A stretch of DNA of 64,000 bases from Brevibacillus gelatini (GTDB taxonomy: Bacteria; Bacillota; Bacilli; Brevibacillales; Brevibacillaceae). The position numbers and the translations under genes are program-made. The stretch's first letter is position 1, and each line of letters begins with the position of its first letter. The stretch spans positions 1 through 64,000 of the forward strand of contig NZ_RHHS01000030.1 in NCBI RefSeq assembly GCF_003710935.1, written 5' to 3'. This document shows, one piece after another, positions 19,269 through 27,925 of the stretch. The notes beneath the pieces are model-generated. The model ran no database searches and was not told where the DNA came from. It saw only the letters and a list, made by a program, of their open reading frames with translations.

Positions 19269-20129
19269 TTACGGCTGTTGCTGCAGCAGGCGATAAACAT
19301 GCAAAGCCATGTAGCCGACCTCGTCTTCCGGGACAGTGACCTCCAGCCGGTTCGAGATATAGGCAGCCAGCTCGGACGCCAGCTCGTAGGCTTCCGGGAT
19401 CGTCGTTTTGACCCGGTCGAGAAGCGGGTTGTGAATGGTTTTTTGCTGGCGGATGCGCTCCACAGCAAAACGCAGATGGGTGATGAGCCGGACGTAATCG
19501 ACGGTGTTGCGCTCGATGGTTCTGTCTGTCCGCTGCTCGATCATGCTGACCAGTTCGCTGATGACATTCGTAAACTGTACCGCCTTTTTCACAGGCAGGT
19601 AACTGATCGCCGAGTGAATGTGCAAGGCGAGAAAACCGATTTCGCTATCGGGAATATCCAGGGCGAACGCCTTTTTAATCATGTCCGCTGCCCGTTTTGC
19701 CAGGGTGTACTCTTTTGTGTAGAGCGTCTGGATTTCAAGCAGGAACGGGTTCACGATCTCCATGCCGTTTCGCAAGCGGTAAATGGCGAACTGGATATGG
19801 TCAGGCAGAGCGACGTGGACGTGTTCGTTGAGCTCTGGTGTAATTTCACTCGCGATCAGGGCGATAATTTCTTCCGCGATTCCTACCACGGCAGGATCGA
19901 CCTGACTGAGTATGGTCTGGTACTGCTGTTGATGGCTTTCGTTTTCCAGCCTGAAGCGCTTCTCCACACGCGGGTCATGGACGGGGATGGTGTTCCCGGG
20001 CTTTGCGCCAAATCCGATTCCTTTTCCGAACAGCACAATTTCCAGCTTGGTGCCGGGTTCTTCCACCAGCACGACGTTATGGTTCAACACACGCGTAATC
20101 GCATATGTTTTTTCCTGTTGACGGGACAC
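19269..20129 (-). CDS. glcT: BglG/GlcT family transcriptional antiterminator
   Basis: The 286-residue protein has an N-terminal RNA-binding CAT domain (residues 1 to about 60, with VLNHNVVLV and GKGIGFG) and two PTS regulation domains (about 65-170 and 175-280) with conserved His residues in DHIQFAIYR, ALHIHSAI, THLRFAVERI and ALHVYRLL. It should bind the RATs at 19211 and 20197 and be controlled by phosphorylation by PTS proteins. It starts at GTG 20129 after GGTGGTGG. The RAT before its own gene implies autoregulation. Confidence 0.93.
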   Translation of the reverse strand: MSRQQEKTYAITRVLNHNVVLVEEPGTKLEIVLFGKGIGFGAKPGNTIPVHDPRVEKRFRLENESHQQQYQTILSQVDPAVVGIAEEIIALIASEITPELNEHVHVALPDHIQFAIYRLRNGMEIVNPFLLEIQTLYTKEYTLAKRAADMIKKAFALDIPDSEIGFLALHIHSAISYLPVKKAVQFTNVISELVSMIEQRTDRTIERNTVDYVRLITHLRFAVERIRQQKTIHNPLLDRVKTTIPEAYELASELAAYISNRLEVTVPEDEVGYMALHVYRLLQQQP

Positions 20130-20150
20130 GCCATTCCACCACCTTTAGAC

Positions 20151-20281
20151 AAAAAAGAGCCGAAAAAACCTTTTTAATCATAAAAAGATCTTCTCGGCTC
20201 ATGCCTGCATTACCAGTAACACGCCTTGTGAAAACGCTTCAATTAATGCTTATAATAGCTTACATGCACAAATGTTGTCAA
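20151..20281 (-). promoter_or_regulatory. Promoter, near-cre site, RAT and terminator before glcT
   Basis: On the minus strand TTGACA (20276-20281), 18 bases, TATTAT (20252-20257) forms the promoter. A cre-like sequence TTGAAGCGTTTTCA (two mismatches) lies just downstream at about 20229-20243. A RAT (GTGTTACTGG to GGCATGAG, 20197-20226) overlaps the 5' arm of a terminator, GAGCCGA...TCGGCTC then TTTTTTG (20151-20200). Confidence 0.8.
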
Positions 20282-20403
20282 TCACCCTGTTTTGCATCAG
20301 GTGCATATAGAAAAAACCGAGGATATGTATCCGATTCCGGGCAAGGCAGAAGGAATTTCGCTTGCTTGTCCAGAAGTACGTGAGCCGGCAAATGAAGAAT
20401 CGA

Positions 20404-20457
20404 AACAAAGCGGGCGGACGCGTCGGGAAGCTATCCGCCTGTACGCTTTGTTCAAGG
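20404..20457 (-). terminator. Possible terminator after the YkuK-like gene
   Basis: AACAAAGCG and CGCTTTGTT enclose an inner CGGA/TCCG stem. The T-run is weak, so this is only likely. The stretch from 20282 to 20464 shows no gene. Confidence 0.45.
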
Positions 20458-20464
20458 CAGTTTA

Positions 20465-20962
20465 CTACTTGGTGAACTTGTCAGCAATTGTAGAGGCACA
20501 GAAGGAGTTTGGTTTGATTTCCGCCCGGAAGTGGTTGGTTTCTGCCAGACTCAAGAGCGACTGGATAAACTTGCGGGTAGGGCCATTTTTGCCGATGTCA
20601 AAGTGCAGACGGATGGGAATATCAATCTGATGATCGCGCAAATATTGCCGAACCTCCGTAGCCAGCCCTACCGCGTACATGGCCTCTTGAAAAATCCGCT
20701 GCTGCAAGGATGAATAGCGTCGCTCCTGAAACTTGTGATAAAAGAAGGTCCCACCATGTCCGGGGCGAATCACCGTAATGACCAGGGCGAAAAAGGTTCC
20801 GCGACTTTTCAGCTGGGAGTCGGCTCCCACGATAATCTCAAACGGACCATGCATGGAAGTGATCGTTTGTTCAATGAGGGAAAACACGTCTTCTTTCGCC
20901 AACTGTCCTCTAGTCGGACTGTGAAAACAATCGAACAAAGTGCTTGCAGAGGTTAAGCCCAC
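20465..20962 (-). CDS. YkuK family (DUF458) RNase H-like protein
   Basis: This 165-residue protein matches the YkuK/DUF458 family, which is predicted to have a ribonuclease H-like fold: EIIVGADSQLKSRGTFFALV with an Asp in the first strand, KFQERRYSSLQQRIFQEAMY, IRLHFDIGKN and a C-terminal KPNSFCASTIADKFTK. Biochemical function is unproven. GTG 20962 is seven bases after GGAGG; the ATG at 20968 would be too close. It is divergent from tadA. Confidence 0.8.
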   Translation of the reverse strand: MGLTSASTLFDCFHSPTRGQLAKEDVFSLIEQTITSMHGPFEIIVGADSQLKSRGTFFALVITVIRPGHGGTFFYHKFQERRYSSLQQRIFQEAMYAVGLATEVRQYLRDHQIDIPIRLHFDIGKNGPTRKFIQSLLSLAETNHFRAEIKPNSFCASTIADKFTK

Positions 20963-21093
20963 TCGCATCCCTCCAGATAGCGGCTATCTGTGAATCGTAA
21001 ACAAATTCCGTACACCATTAATGTATGTAATCTCCCGGAGAGTATGTGAACAGGTATGGACAAAAACTTCGCGAAGCAACCTGTTGACCCTAA

Positions 21094-21620
<527 letters not shown>

Positions 21621-21673
21621 CGAACGCCGTCCGGCTCGCTTGCAGGCAGCATGCCGGGAATCCAGGCGCTTGA

Positions 21674-22393
21674 TTATTTGTTTACGTTTTGCAGCAGGTG
21701 CAGCTCTTCCTCGGTCAGCTCGCGGTATTCGCCGGGAGCGAGTGCCGGGTCGAGGTGAAGCGGGCCCATGCGGATGCGTTTTAAGTAGGTGACATGCAGA
21801 CCGAAGGCGGCAAACATTCGTTTTACCTGGTGGAACTTTCCTTCCATGATCGTCACGCGAACCTCGGAAGTTTCTCCCGAAGACAAAATCTCCAGCTTCG
21901 CCGGCAGTGTGGTGAAATCCTCCAATTCAATCCCTTTGGCAAATTCCTGTACATGCCGCTCTGTGACCGGGCCGTCGATGCGGGCAAAATACTCCTTGTC
22001 CACTTTCTTTTTCGGGGACAGCAGGCTGTGCGAAAGCTGGCCGTCGTTGGTCAGAAGCAGCAGCCCCTCAGTGTCGATGTCCAGTCGGCCTACCGGATGC
22101 ACCTTGACTGCCCATTCATATGGAAGCAGGTCGACTACGGTTTGATGCACGTTGTCTTCGGTTGCGGAAACTACCCCAGGGGGTTTGTTTAGCAGGATGT
22201 ACACCCAGCGCTTGAAGTTGAGCGGCTCCCCGTCCACGGTGATGTCCTGCTGTTCGGCAATGACGTGCATGCCCGGATCGGTCGCGACCACGCCGTCCAC
22301 GACGACCAGTCCTTGCTTCACCAGTGCCTTCACTTCCTTGCGTGTGCCGAACGCCATATTCGCCAGCACCTTGTCCAAACGTTCTCGTTTCAT
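21674..22393 (-). CDS. rsuA: 16S rRNA pseudouridine synthase (RsuA family)
   Basis: The 239-residue protein has an N-terminal S4 RNA-binding domain (RLDKVLANMAFGTRKEVKAL) and a pseudouridine synthase domain with GRLDIDTEGLLLLTNDG carrying the catalytic Asp. This is the RsuA branch, which modifies U516 (E. coli numbering) of 16S rRNA; members close to B. subtilis YtzG are also possible. ATG 22393 follows GTGAGGA. It is transcribed alone. Confidence 0.88.
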   Translation of the reverse strand: MKRERLDKVLANMAFGTRKEVKALVKQGLVVVDGVVATDPGMHVIAEQQDITVDGEPLNFKRWVYILLNKPPGVVSATEDNVHQTVVDLLPYEWAVKVHPVGRLDIDTEGLLLLTNDGQLSHSLLSPKKKVDKEYFARIDGPVTERHVQEFAKGIELEDFTTLPAKLEILSSGETSEVRVTIMEGKFHQVKRMFAAFGLHVTYLKRIRMGPLHLDPALAPGEYRELTEEELHLLQNVNK

Positions 22394-22498
22394 GTATGTT
22401 CCTCACTTTTCTTCTGGTCAAAAATCCCCTTACCGGGTGTTGTTAATAGTTTGGCCTAATGCGGCGAGCAAATCAAGGGGCAGCCCGGAAGTTGGCTC

Positions 22499-22527
22499 TT
22501 GCACTTTTGGGTCGGATTTGCTATAGT
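22499..22527 (+). promoter_or_regulatory. Promoter of tRNA-Ser
   Basis: TTGCAC, 17 bases, TATAGT, 28 bases before the tRNA. Confidence 0.75.
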
Positions 22528-22555
22528 AAATAATGTTTCTGACAAACGAAAATAT

Positions 22556-22644
22556 GGAGAGATACCCAAGTGGTCATAAGGGGACGCACTCGAAATGCGT
22601 TAGGCGTCGTGAGGCGTGCGTGGGTTCGAATCCCACTCTCTCCG
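22556..22644 (+). tRNA. tRNA-Ser (anticodon CGA)
   Basis: An 89-base class II tRNA with acceptor GGAGAGA/TCTCTCC, anticodon loop CTCGAAA (anticodon CGA, codon TCG), a long variable arm (GGCGTCGTGAGGCGTGC) and T-loop GTTCGAATC. Discriminator is G. CCA is not encoded, unlike the tRNA-Arg in this window. Confidence 0.95.
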
Positions 22645-22653
22645 CTTACAAAG

Positions 22654-22689
22654 TGGCTCAACGGAAGAATCCGTTGGGTCATTTTTTTG
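22654..22689 (+). terminator. Terminator after tRNA-Ser
   Basis: TGGCTCAACGGA, AGAA, TCCGTTGGGTCA, then seven T. Confidence 0.85.
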
Positions 22690-22694
22690 TTTCC

Positions 22695-22967
22695 TCACCG
22701 CCTGCAAAAATACGGCCCAAACCATCCGGTCTCATGCGTCCGCACATACGTCCACGTAAACTGTTTGTCTACCACGTACACATCTTCTTCCTTCGCCAAA
22801 TCCTCGACGGAAAGCCGTGACGGATTTTCCATGATCCACACTTTGTTGGAGAGCTGATAAAGCACGTAGTACGCCTCTTTCGCTACCTGGCGAAAAGCCT
22901 GGTCCGCTTCTTCCCCTTGAAGACAGTCGCGCTTGCCGTAGCTGAACCCAAAACGGCAGCATCCCAA
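22695..22967 (-). pseudogene. 5'-truncated DUF4275-like gene
   Basis: The frame reads FSYGKRDCLQGEEADQAF, then EAYYVLYQLSNKVWIMENPS and ends FTWTYVRTHETGWFGPYFCR, resembling the C-terminal part of DUF4275 proteins. Only a TTG with no ribosome binding site is available, and a stop codon lies just upstream in frame, so the N-terminal part is lost or out of frame. Assignment is from memory of the family. Confidence 0.45.
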
Positions 22968-23058
22968 TCCATGCGTGAGCGCCGCCTAAAACAGCCCATC
23001 AGCCGTAACCTCTTAAACCTACTGCATCCCTTTGCCAAAAAAGACAACTCCTCCCCTG

Positions 23059-23104
23059 TTGACAACAAAAACCTCTGCGCATATTATAATACCCATAGGG
23101 GTAT
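23059..23104 (+). promoter_or_regulatory. Promoter and CstR-type operator of the sulfur cluster
   Basis: TTGACA (23059-23064), 17 bases, TATTAT (23082-23087). The palindrome ATACCCATAGGGGTAT (23089-23104) directly follows and matches the operator type bound by CsoR/CstR repressors. A cstR-like gene lies at 26986. Confidence 0.8.
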
Positions 23105-23182
23105 ATGTATAAAAATAAATCCCATAAACCCAAATCTGTCTTTCAACCCACACTCCACTCAAAGCACAAGGGGGAAACACAT

Positions 23183-23770
23183 ATGCCTGCACAAGCACAA
23201 CCGCATTTTTCTGCCGATAAGGTTTTGGATTGCAAAGGGCTCGCTTGCCCGATGCCGATTGTCCGCACGAAAAAGGCGATGGAGCAAATCGCTCCCGGCG
23301 AGGTCATTGAGGTGCAAGCCACTGACAAAGGCTCGCTGGCTGACATGAAGGGCTGGGCAAACAATACGGGGCACTACTATTTAGGCTCGCTTCAGGAGGG
23401 GAATGTTTTGAGGCATTTTCTCAGAAAGGCCAGTCCGCAGGAGACGAAGGCTGAGACGAGATATCCGCATACGATCACGAACAAAGAACTGCAAGCCAGG
23501 CTGCAATCCGCGGAACCGTTTCTGCTGATAGATGTGCGAGAACCTGCTGAATACGCGTTTCAACGGATTGCTGCGGCCAAATCAATACCCTTGGGGGTAT
23601 TGGAGCAGCATCTCGATGAGCTGCCGACAGATCGCGACATATTTGTCATCTGTCGTTCTGGAAACCGCAGCGATCTGGCGTGCCAGTTGCTGGCGGGCAA
23701 AGGCTTTTCCCGAGTAAAAAACGTCGTTCCGGGTATGGCTGGTTGGACTGGCCCGGCAGAAAACGAGTGA
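23183..23770 (+). CDS. TusA-rhodanese fusion sulfurtransferase
   Basis: The 195-residue protein joins a TusA-like domain (residues about 12-85, [18 protein letters not shown] with the sulfur-carrying Cys) to a rhodanese domain (about 100-195, [10 protein letters not shown] and active-site loop CRSGNRSD). Both domains carry persulfide on Cys, so the fusion could relay sulfane sulfur internally. ATG 23183 follows AAGGGGGA. It is the first gene of the CstR-type cluster and is followed 13 bases later by the rhodanese-MBL gene. Confidence 0.9.
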   Translation: MPAQAQPHFSADKVLDCKGLACPMPIVRTKKAMEQIAPGEVIEVQATDKGSLADMKGWANNTGHYYLGSLQEGNVLRHFLRKASPQETKAETRYPHTITNKELQARLQSAEPFLLIDVREPAEYAFQRIAAAKSIPLGVLEQHLDELPTDRDIFVICRSGNRSDLACQLLAGKGFSRVKNVVPGMAGWTGPAENE

Positions 23771-23783
23771 GGGGGATATTGGC

Positions 23784-24944
23784 ATGAGTAACCTGCAACA
23801 TCAACAAGCCAAAGTGAAAAAAATGACGGCACATGAATTGACCGAGTTGCTTTTTGCCCAGGAGGAGCTTTTTATTCTCGATGTGCGCAACAGCGAAGAC
23901 TATGAAAACTGGCATATCGAAGGGCACCGGGTCAAGAGCTTCAATGTCCCGTATTTTGAACTGATCGATGGGGTGGAAGAGATCGTCGGCAAGCTTCCGG
24001 GAAAGCAAAAAATACTCGTGGTCTGCGCCAAGGAAGGCTCGTCTGTTTTCGTGGCAGAGCAACTGGCGGAAGCCGGACTGGACAACGTGTATTACCTGCA
24101 AGGCGGGATGAAGGAGTGGAGCGAGCATCTGGAGCCTGTTAAGGTAGGCGATTTGCGAGATGGCGGGGAGATTTATCAATTTGTTCGTATCGGAAAAGGC
24201 TGCCTGTCCTACATGATCGTCTCCGGTCAGGAAGCAGCTGTTGTCGATTCGGTGCGGCTGACAGACGTTTATGAAGCGTTTGCCAAAGAGCGCAGCCTGA
24301 CCATAACTCATACGATTGACACGCATTTGCACGCCGACCATATATCAGGCGGCAGGAAGCTGGCTAAAAGCACAGGCGCTACGTACTGGCTCCCGGAAAA
24401 GGACGCGGAAGAAGTGACGTTTGCCTATGAAAAGCTGGAGGAAGGCAAAGTCATTCAGGTTGGCACGACCAGCATTTCGATTTTGCCGATCTACTCTCCA
24501 GGCCATACAATCGGCAGCACGTCCTTGCTTGTAGATGACACGTACTTTCTCACAGGCGACATTTTGTTTGTAGCATCAATCGGACGGCCGGATTTGGCTG
24601 GCAAGGCCGAGGATTGGGTAGGAGACTTGCACGACACCTTGTATAATCGGTATCAAGATCTGTCCAAAGAGCTGCTGGTACTACCCGCTCATTTTGGCAG
24701 CCATGCGGAGCTGGGGCCGGACGGAGTCGTATCAGCGCGCTTGGGCGATTTGTACCGCGACAATCCAGGGTTGAACATTGCAAGTGAAGCTGAGTTCCGG
24801 CGTGTTGTTACCGGGCAGTTGCCGCCACAGCCTAACGCCTATCAGGAAATCCGGCAAGTCAACATGGGCAGATTGCAGCCCGATGAAGAAGAGCAGCGTG
24901 AAATGGAAACAGGGCCAAATCGTTGCGCCGTTCACGATAAATAA
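23784..24944 (+). CDS. Rhodanese-metallo-beta-lactamase protein (persulfide dioxygenase type)
   Basis: The 386-residue protein has an N-terminal rhodanese domain (about 15-115, LDVRNSEDY, active loop VCAKEGSS) followed by an ETHE1-like metallo-beta-lactamase domain (about 125-360) with the iron ligands in [35 protein letters not shown] and PAHFGSH. Such proteins oxidise glutathione or other low-molecular-weight persulfides to sulfite. In S. aureus CstB the order is dioxygenase first and rhodanese last; here the rhodanese comes first. ATG 23784 follows GAGGGGG. Confidence 0.9.
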   Translation: MSNLQHQQAKVKKMTAHELTELLFAQEELFILDVRNSEDYENWHIEGHRVKSFNVPYFELIDGVEEIVGKLPGKQKILVVCAKEGSSVFVAEQLAEAGLDNVYYLQGGMKEWSEHLEPVKVGDLRDGGEIYQFVRIGKGCLSYMIVSGQEAAVVDSVRLTDVYEAFAKERSLTITHTIDTHLHADHISGGRKLAKSTGATYWLPEKDAEEVTFAYEKLEEGKVIQVGTTSISILPIYSPGHTIGSTSLLVDDTYFLTGDILFVASIGRPDLAGKAEDWVGDLHDTLYNRYQDLSKELLVLPAHFGSHAELGPDGVVSARLGDLYRDNPGLNIASEAEFRRVVTGQLPPQPNAYQEIRQVNMGRLQPDEEEQREMETGPNRCAVHDK

Positions 24945-24958
24945 GGGGGAAGGTAGAC

Positions 24959-25183
24959 ATGGCTGACATCGTTGTAGATACAAAAGGTCTGGCTTGCCCA
25001 ATGCCGATTGTAAGGGCGAAAAAGGCGCTGGATACGCTGAAGCCGGGGCAAACCATGGAGGTTCTTTCCACGGACAAAGGATCACTCCAGGATTTTACCG
25101 CATGGGTGAAGCAGACCGGTAACGAGCTGGTGACTCATGAAGTGGAGAACGGGGTATTCAAGTTTTTGGTGAAAAAGCTGTAA
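24959..25183 (+). CDS. TusA-like sulfur carrier protein
   Basis: The 74-residue protein is a single TusA domain with the [18 protein letters not shown] motif whose Cys carries persulfide. It is nearly the same as the TusA part of the fusion encoded at 23183, so it may exchange sulfur with the same partners. Start ATG 24959 is 14 bases after the upstream stop, behind AAGGGGGAAGG. Confidence 0.92.
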   Translation: MADIVVDTKGLACPMPIVRAKKALDTLKPGQTMEVLSTDKGSLQDFTAWVKQTGNELVTHEVENGVFKFLVKKL

Positions 25184-25189
25184 GCGAAA

Positions 25190-25233
25190 TGACTAAGCAG
25201 GCACGCGCAGGAAGTGTTTGCTTAGTCCTTGTT
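25190..25233 (+). terminator. Terminator after the TusA gene
   Basis: GACTAAGCA, a loop of about 19 bases, TGCTTAGTC, then CTTGTTTT. It overlaps the 3' end of the convergent small gene. Confidence 0.65.
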
Positions 25234-25392
25234 TTCATAGACAATACGAACGCCAAGGTGAGGGTAGACTTCCTCGCGAAAATGGCCGTTGGGGCAAATT
25301 TTTTCACAAAGTAGGTTGTTGCGCCGGGAGCGCAGCGGTTCTTGGCAAGTGGGGCAGCGATGCTGGAGAATGGTTTTAAAAAAACGAACCAT
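25222..25392 (-). CDS. Small zinc-ribbon protein
   Basis: This 56-residue frame has two Cys pairs, CPTC (residues 13-16) and CEKIC (29-33) followed by PNGH, consistent with a zinc ribbon, and a basic Arg-rich middle. ATG 25392 is preceded by GGGTGA. It lies inside the sulfur cluster on the opposite strand. No function is known; DNA, RNA or protein binding are all possible. Confidence 0.65.
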   Translation of the reverse strand: MVRFFKTILQHRCPTCQEPLRSRRNNLLCEKICPNGHFREEVYPHLGVRIVYENKD

Positions 25393-25508
25393 TTATATCA
25401 CCCTAATCATAGTTATTTACTTGGTTTTATTTTACCTGACGAATAGACATTTGAAAAGTGGCTAGGGCATTCTTGCGCAGTTTTTTGCGTGGAATGCGGG
25501 GAGGACTT

Positions 25509-26297
25509 ATGGACGTCTTGCTGTTATTACTCATGGTAGCTCTTGGCTTTGTCGGTTCCTTTTTCTCCGGAATGCTGGGGATTGGCGGCGCGATTATCAA
25601 CTATCCATTGCTTTTGTTTGTCCCGGCAGGGCTTGGACTCGCTTCTTTCTCCGCGCAGGAGGTATCGTCTATTTCGATGTTCCAGGTGTTTTTCGCGTCT
25701 CTGTCCGGGGTTATTGCCTTTCGCAAGCGCAACGGCAAAGGCTCGCCGCTGGTACACACAGGACTTGTCAGAGACATGGGAATCAGCATTTTGGTCGGAA
25801 GCCTCCTGGGTGGCCTGACTTCCAAGTACATGTCAGGCGACAGCATCAACCTGGTGTACGGGATTTTGGCTGTTGTCGCCGTTATTTTGATGCTGAAAAA
25901 GAACAAAGGGATGCAGGAGCAGGCGGATGAGATCAAATACAATCGTGCCATAGCGATTCCGGCAGCCTTCGTCGTGGGAATGGTCTCGGGAATTGTGGGA
26001 GCGGGTGGCGCCTTCATTCTCATTCCGATCATGCTGACGGTGCTCAAGATTCCTGCACGCGTCACCATCGCTTCGTCACTGGCTATTGTATTCATTTCTG
26101 CCATCGGTGGTGTTGCAGGCAAACTGTACGCCGGGCACATTCCGTTGCTTCCGGTGTTGTTTACGGTCATGGGCAGCATCCTCGGAGCGCCGCTTGGCAG
26201 TATGGTCAGCGCCAAAATAGACGTCAAGTATTTGCGCTACGCCCTGATCGTGCTGATCGCTGCGACGGCTATCAAGGTTTGGAACGATATTTTGTAA
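25509..26297 (+). CDS. TSUP family (TauE/SafE) membrane permease
   Basis: The 262-residue protein has about eight membrane helices and the duplicated TSUP pattern: GSFFSGMLGIGGAIINYPLL near residue 16 and GMVSGIVGAGGAFILIPIML near residue 156. TauE-type permeases in CstR regulons are thought to export sulfite, thiosulfate or related anions. ATG 25509 follows GGGGAGGA; the longer start at 25458 would add a non-conserved basic leader. Confidence 0.9.
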   Translation: MDVLLLLLMVALGFVGSFFSGMLGIGGAIINYPLLLFVPAGLGLASFSAQEVSSISMFQVFFASLSGVIAFRKRNGKGSPLVHTGLVRDMGISILVGSLLGGLTSKYMSGDSINLVYGILAVVAVILMLKKNKGMQEQADEIKYNRAIAIPAAFVVGMVSGIVGAGGAFILIPIMLTVLKIPARVTIASSLAIVFISAIGGVAGKLYAGHIPLLPVLFTVMGSILGAPLGSMVSAKIDVKYLRYALIVLIAATAIKVWNDIL

Positions 26298-26341
26298 CGG
26301 GAAAAAAGAGGTTTTTCCTTTGAAGGAAGCTTCTTTTTGCC
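26298..26341 (+). terminator. Terminator after the TSUP gene
   Basis: GAAAAAAGAGG...CCTTTGAAGG...CTTCTTTTTG forms a two-part stem ending in a T-run. Confidence 0.6.
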
Positions 26342-26348
26342 TGTTTTT

Positions 26349-26364
26349 ATACCTATAGGAGTAA
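26349..26364 (+). promoter_or_regulatory. CstR-type operator before the DsrE gene
   Basis: ATACCTATAGGAGTAA is closely related to the operator at 23089 (common pattern ATACCNATAGGNGTA), 21 bases before the next start codon. Confidence 0.7.
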
Positions 26365-26384
26365 TAGTATAAGGAGGACCTGCT

Positions 26385-26876
26385 ATGATGGGACACGAGA
26401 GCCAGAAAGAAAAAACGACGATTGTGCTGTTCAGCGGCGATTTGGACAAAGCAATCGCAGCGTTTATCATTGCAAACGGGGCAGCCGCCTACGACCACGA
26501 CGTGACGATTTTCTTTACCTTCTGGGGCTTGAACACGATGCGCAAGGACGAGGTCGTCAAGGTCAAAAAGGGCTTTTTGGAGAAAATGTTTGGCTGGATG
26601 ATGCCGAGAGGGGCGAAGAAGCTGGGACTGTCTAAAATGAATATGCTCGGGATGGGCCCGGAAATGATTAAACACGTCATGAAAAAGCACAACGCCCTGA
26701 CATTGCCGCAACTCATTGAGCTGGCACAGGATCAAGGGGTCAAGCTGGTCGCCTGCACGATGACGATGGATCTGTTGGGCTTGAAGCAGGAGGAGCTGAT
26801 TGACGGGATGGAGTACGCGGGTGTGGCAGCCTACCTGGGCGATGCGACACAGGCAAAAGTCAATCTGTTTATTTAA
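26385..26876 (+). CDS. DsrE/DsrF-like (DsrE2 type) sulfur-relay protein
   Basis: The 163-residue protein fits the DsrE2-like family of peroxiredoxin-associated proteins found with TusA and rhodaneses: TTIVLFSGDLDKAIAAFIIA, VTIFFTFWGLN, a Met- and Lys-rich linker, and GVKLVACTMTMDLLG with the probable active Cys. DsrE-type proteins carry persulfides between sulfurtransferases. ATG 26385 follows AAGGAGG. It has its own CstR-type operator. Confidence 0.88.
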   Translation: MMGHESQKEKTTIVLFSGDLDKAIAAFIIANGAAAYDHDVTIFFTFWGLNTMRKDEVVKVKKGFLEKMFGWMMPRGAKKLGLSKMNMLGMGPEMIKHVMKKHNALTLPQLIELAQDQGVKLVACTMTMDLLGLKQEELIDGMEYAGVAAYLGDATQAKVNLFI

Positions 26877-26911
26877 ACGGTCATACGAAGGGACAAAGCA
26901 TGCGCGCTCGC

Positions 26912-26954
26912 TTGACAAAGCCTGCTTTTCGCATAAGATACCTGTATATGTATC
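26912..26954 (+). promoter_or_regulatory. Promoter and degenerate operator of the cstR-like gene
   Basis: TTGACA (26912-26917), 16 bases, TAAGAT (26934-26939). The palindrome GATAC-N8-GTATC (26937-26954) overlaps the -10 region and keeps the ATACC half of the other operators, suggesting autoregulation. Confidence 0.6.
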
Positions 26955-26985
26955 CGCGATCCTAAAAACAGGAGGAGGACTTCAC

Positions 26986-27252
26986 TTGGAGTACAACTAC
27001 GGTGACGATATTAAAAAACGTTTGCGCAAAATTGAAGGACAAATCCGTGGCGTGTTGAAAATGATGGACGAGCAGAAAAGCTGCAAGGAAGTAGTCGCTC
27101 AGTTGTCCGCAGTTCGCAACGCGTCTGACAGGGCTATCGCGCAGATCGTAGCGGAGAACTTACAGCGCTGTCTGCTGGATGAGCAGGCGAACGGTGGCGA
27201 CACGAGCAAGATGGTAAAAGAAGCAGTTGAGCTTTTGGTGAAAAGTCGCTAA
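26986..27252 (+). CDS. cstR: CstR-like persulfide-sensing repressor (CsoR family)
   Basis: The 88-residue four-helix protein (KKRLRKIEGQIRGVLKMMDE) belongs to the CsoR/RcnR/CstR family. It keeps the two Cys residues (Cys33 in KSCKEV and Cys62 in LQRCLL), but the His that completes the copper site of CsoR is Asn58. That fits CstR, which senses persulfides through Cys-Cys crosslinking rather than Cu(I). Start TTG 26986 follows GGAGGAGGA. Its predicted operators occur at 23089, 26349 and 26937. Confidence 0.87.
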   Translation: MEYNYGDDIKKRLRKIEGQIRGVLKMMDEQKSCKEVVAQLSAVRNASDRAIAQIVAENLQRCLLDEQANGGDTSKMVKEAVELLVKSR

Positions 27253-27273
27253 TTCATTGGGAAGGATGTTCAC

Positions 27274-27666
27274 ATGGACTTCACGACGATTTTGCTTATT
27301 ATCGCGTATGCGTTGACAACCTGGTATTTAATCGCTCGCTTCATGCCCGTCAAAGGACTGGAAAACCTGTCAGCAGAGCAGTTCAAGGAGCGGGTGAACC
27401 AAAAAAGCAGGGTAATGCTGATCGATGTGCGCGAGCCGCATGAATTCAAAAACGGGCACATTCCTTCGGCTGTAAATATTCCTCTCTCCGAACTGAACAA
27501 GAGAGTGAAGGAGATTTCTCCGAAGAACGACATTTTGCTCTATTGCCGAAGTGGTCTGCGCAGCAAGCAGGCGGCAAAAATCTTGAAGAAGCACGGTTTT
27601 TCGCAAATGGCGCACCTCCAGGGCGGGATGATTACCTGGCAAGGGCCGACGAAGCAAAAGGGATAG
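27274..27666 (+). CDS. Membrane-anchored rhodanese
   Basis: The 130-residue protein has an N-terminal membrane helix (TTILLIIAYALTTWYLIARF) and a rhodanese domain (residues about 35-128) with LIDVREPHEF and the active-site loop CRSGLRSKQ. It likely faces the cytosol and passes sulfane sulfur at the membrane. ATG 27274 is 21 bases after the cstR-like stop, so the two form one transcript. Confidence 0.9.
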   Translation: MDFTTILLIIAYALTTWYLIARFMPVKGLENLSAEQFKERVNQKSRVMLIDVREPHEFKNGHIPSAVNIPLSELNKRVKEISPKNDILLYCRSGLRSKQAAKILKKHGFSQMAHLQGGMITWQGPTKQKG

Positions 27667-27677
27667 GAAAAATCAGG

Positions 27678-27752
27678 GCATCTGCCGCATCCGGGCAAAA
27701 AGCGAGCTGCCAGCAACATGCAGCCGCATTTCCGGGTAAGGCAGATGCTTTT
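27678..27752 (+). terminator. Possible terminator of the sulfur cluster
   Basis: GCATCTGCC (27678) and GGCAGATGC (27740) bracket a long loop with internal pairing (GCCGCAT / GCGGC), followed by TTTTGC. The loop is longer than usual. Confidence 0.45.
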
Positions 27753-27776
27753 GCATACAGCGCGGGAAAAACAGTA

Positions 27777-27873
27777 TTGACAGATGGTTTTGTTGTAACT
27801 AAAATGATTACAACGAAACAAGCAAGCTCAAGGTGCAAATTTTTTTGCGCCAGATGTAACTCTTTTTGTTACA
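27777..27873 (+). promoter_or_regulatory. Promoter and two inverted-repeat operators
   Basis: TTGACA (27777-27782), 17 bases, TAAAAT (27800-27805). TTGTAA-N9-TTACAA (27793-27813) overlaps the -10 element and TGTAAC-N7-GTTACA (27855-27873) lies in the leader. The GTAAC/GTTAC half-sites resemble those at the DoxX gene (14923), suggesting an HxlR- or Rrf2-type redox regulator. Confidence 0.55.
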
Positions 27874-27925
27874 ACATATTCACACTCATTACTACTCAAT
27901 CTATTTCACATGGAGGGAACCAACA

